DNA of 64,000 nt from positions 1 to 64,000 of the forward strand of contig MIAY01000033.1 of NCBI GenBank assembly GCA_001829315.1. Direction: 5' to 3'. The notes beneath the pieces were generated by a model. It was not told the DNA's origin. It saw nothing but the letters and a program-made list of their open reading frames with translations, and did no database searches. Positions 62,967 through 64,000 of the stretch are shown here, piece after piece. Origin of the DNA: Spirochaetes bacterium GWE1_32_154 (lineage in GTDB: Bacteria; Spirochaetota; GWE2-31-10). The stretch's first letter is position 1; every line of letters begins with the position of its first letter. Both the position numbers and the translations under genes were made by a program.

Positions 62967-64000
62967 AGGGAGACAAACTTCTTCCCTTTTTCAGATATAT
63001 AAATAGTCGGATATTTTGAATCATTGGTATACAGTAACGCATTTCGTGTTAACTTTGAAAGTTTATCGTAAATCACTTCAATCTGTAATGCAGAAAGACA
63101 ACCGAATTCTTCTATTTCTCTATATTTTTCTTCAAGCTCATACGAACCTTTCAATAACTTACCCATTTTCATTTTACCAAACTTCCCGTCATTCATATAC
63201 ACGGCAAAAAGAATGGTGATGTCATTTTCATCAGGTTTATTGCTCGTGCTTTTATTGGTTTTCCTGCAAATGTCACATTTACCGCAATTCTGTTCTTTAA
63301 ACTCCTCGCCAAAATAATTAAGAAGATATTTTCTTCTACAATCATTATCCTGTAATTCAGCATAATCAACAACAGATTTCAATTTAGACATATCATATTC
63401 CAATTTTATTGCAGATTTTTTTTCATGTTCTTTCAGAATATCATTCGGTATTTTCTTTTCAATTATTTTAATAACCCTTCCGGCAGGAATCAATTCATAA
63501 TTAATGATCTTTTTACTCACTAAACCATTCAAATCAGAAATAAAATCAAATTTCGACATATCAATCCGTTTTAGAATTGTATTAAGATTCATTCTGATTT
63601 CTTTATTTTTACCCGCCATTCTCACTAATTCAGTCAGAGTATAAAAAAGCGTTTTATCATTAACCGATTCTTTTTTTATTGCAATTTCACATATTTCATC
63701 TGACAGATAATCAATCGATATCAGATTCATATCATGAAGTATTTTTATAATTGCAGCTTTTTCAAATTTTGAAACTTTAATATCATCATCAGTAATTTCA
63801 GAATCTTCATAGAAATTTGTATCTTTTGAATATTTACATATATAATTAAACACTTCCTTAATTGACTCTGAAGAAGGGTTTTTAGATCGAATAAAAAAAT
63901 TCTGTATTTCCTCATCCCGTCTCATATATTGCAACAAACAATAACTGATTGCACCATCACGACCGGCACGACCGGTTTCCTGATAATACGCCTCAATTGT
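62945..64000 (-). CDS. recQ: RecQ-family ATP-dependent DNA helicase, 3' part
   Basis: Partial: the gene runs off the right edge, and 351 codons are present. At the edge lies helicase motif VI, YYQETGRAGRDG. The RecQ zinc-binding domain follows (CRRKYLLNYFGEEF, NCGKCDIC) and an RQC winged-helix region. The C-terminal end (FVSLYKSSRP) is short; an HRDC domain is not evident. It unwinds DNA 3' to 5' in recombination and replication restart. Confidence 0.9.
   Translation of the reverse strand, partial: TIEAYYQETGRAGRDGAISYCLLQYMRRDEEIQNFFIRSKNPSSESIKEVFNYICKYSKDTNFYEDSEITDDDIKVSKFEKAAIIKILHDMNLISIDYLSDEICEIAIKKESVNDKTLFYTLTELVRMAGKNKEIRMNLNTILKRIDMSKFDFISDLNGLVSKKIINYELIPAGRVIKIIEKKIPNDILKEHEKKSAIKLEYDMSKLKSVVDYAELQDNDCRRKYLLNYFGEEFKEQNCGKCDICRKTNKSTSNKPDENDITILFAVYMNDGKFGKMKMGKLLKGSYELEEKYREIEEFGCLSALQIEVIYDKLSKLTRNALLYTNDSKYPTIYISEKGKKFVSLYKSSRP

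Overview
The window is AT-rich bacterial DNA, and no tRNA, rRNA or CRISPR array could be seen in it. A spirochaete is the most likely source. This is inferred from a stand-alone, diverged FliG, many lipobox-bearing lipoproteins, InlB-type repeat plus formylglycine-enzyme-like surface proteins, and two large AAA/PD-(D/E)XK proteins of a kind common in spirochaetes and Bacteroidetes. TGA is used as an ordinary stop (argD, the 54.7 kb esterase, the 57.2 kb gene), so the code is standard.

Layout. 0.2-4 kb: a giant surface lipoprotein with seven InlB B-like repeats and two formylglycine-enzyme-like domains, with a heptanucleotide tandem repeat just upstream. 4.2-14.8 kb: an AAA/nuclease protein, an M16C peptidase, a membrane histidine kinase followed by a FliG homologue, an MscS channel and a glycosyltransferase. 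14.9-23.6 kb: one arginine/carbamoyl-phosphate operon, argC-argJ-argB-argD-carA-carB, behind a TTGACA promoter. 23.9-33.4 kb, opposite strand: gltD and gltB (glutamate synthase), a stand-alone FMN glutamate-synthase-domain protein and a CrtI-like oxidoreductase. Glutamate and glutamine made or used here feed the arginine/carbamoyl-phosphate branch. 33.4-35.5 kb: tandem intrinsic terminators with a candidate small RNA, a 52-aa gene, an outer-membrane-like protein and a tiny transcription unit for a 19-aa peptide. 35.6-42.7 kb: two REC-DUF3369 signalling proteins (HD-GYP and hybrid kinase), prmC, a Rel/SpoT (p)ppGpp enzyme and a dCMP deaminase.

42.7-48.9 kb is accessory DNA: remnants of two toxin genes, an intact Phd-like antitoxin, three lipoproteins, an acetyltransferase with cassette-like edges, a truncated metallopeptidase and truncated membrane and nuclease genes. 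48.9-57.5 kb returns to housekeeping and cell-surface genes: ilvC, a second AAA/nuclease protein, a YibE/F membrane protein, alkaline phosphatase, an esterase, a lipoprotein and ychF. 57.5-59.3 kb is a graveyard: an IS66-type remnant whose end interrupts an AlbA/Schlafen-type gene, plus three copies of a dispersed palindromic repeat. 59.3-64 kb holds a VOC protein, a large cNMP-domain protein, an unrecognised helical protein under a palindromic promoter, and the 3' part of recQ.

The most unusual feature is a family of about 48-bp palindromic repeats with the core arm CTTGCAAAAAT. At least seven copies lie in the window. One acts as a perfect terminator between convergent genes, two sit in larger hairpin composites, and two are read in frame as protein, recalling the palindromic elements of Rickettsia. 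Other candidates are the heptamer repeat in front of the giant lipoprotein, the 19-aa peptide unit and the candidate sRNA.
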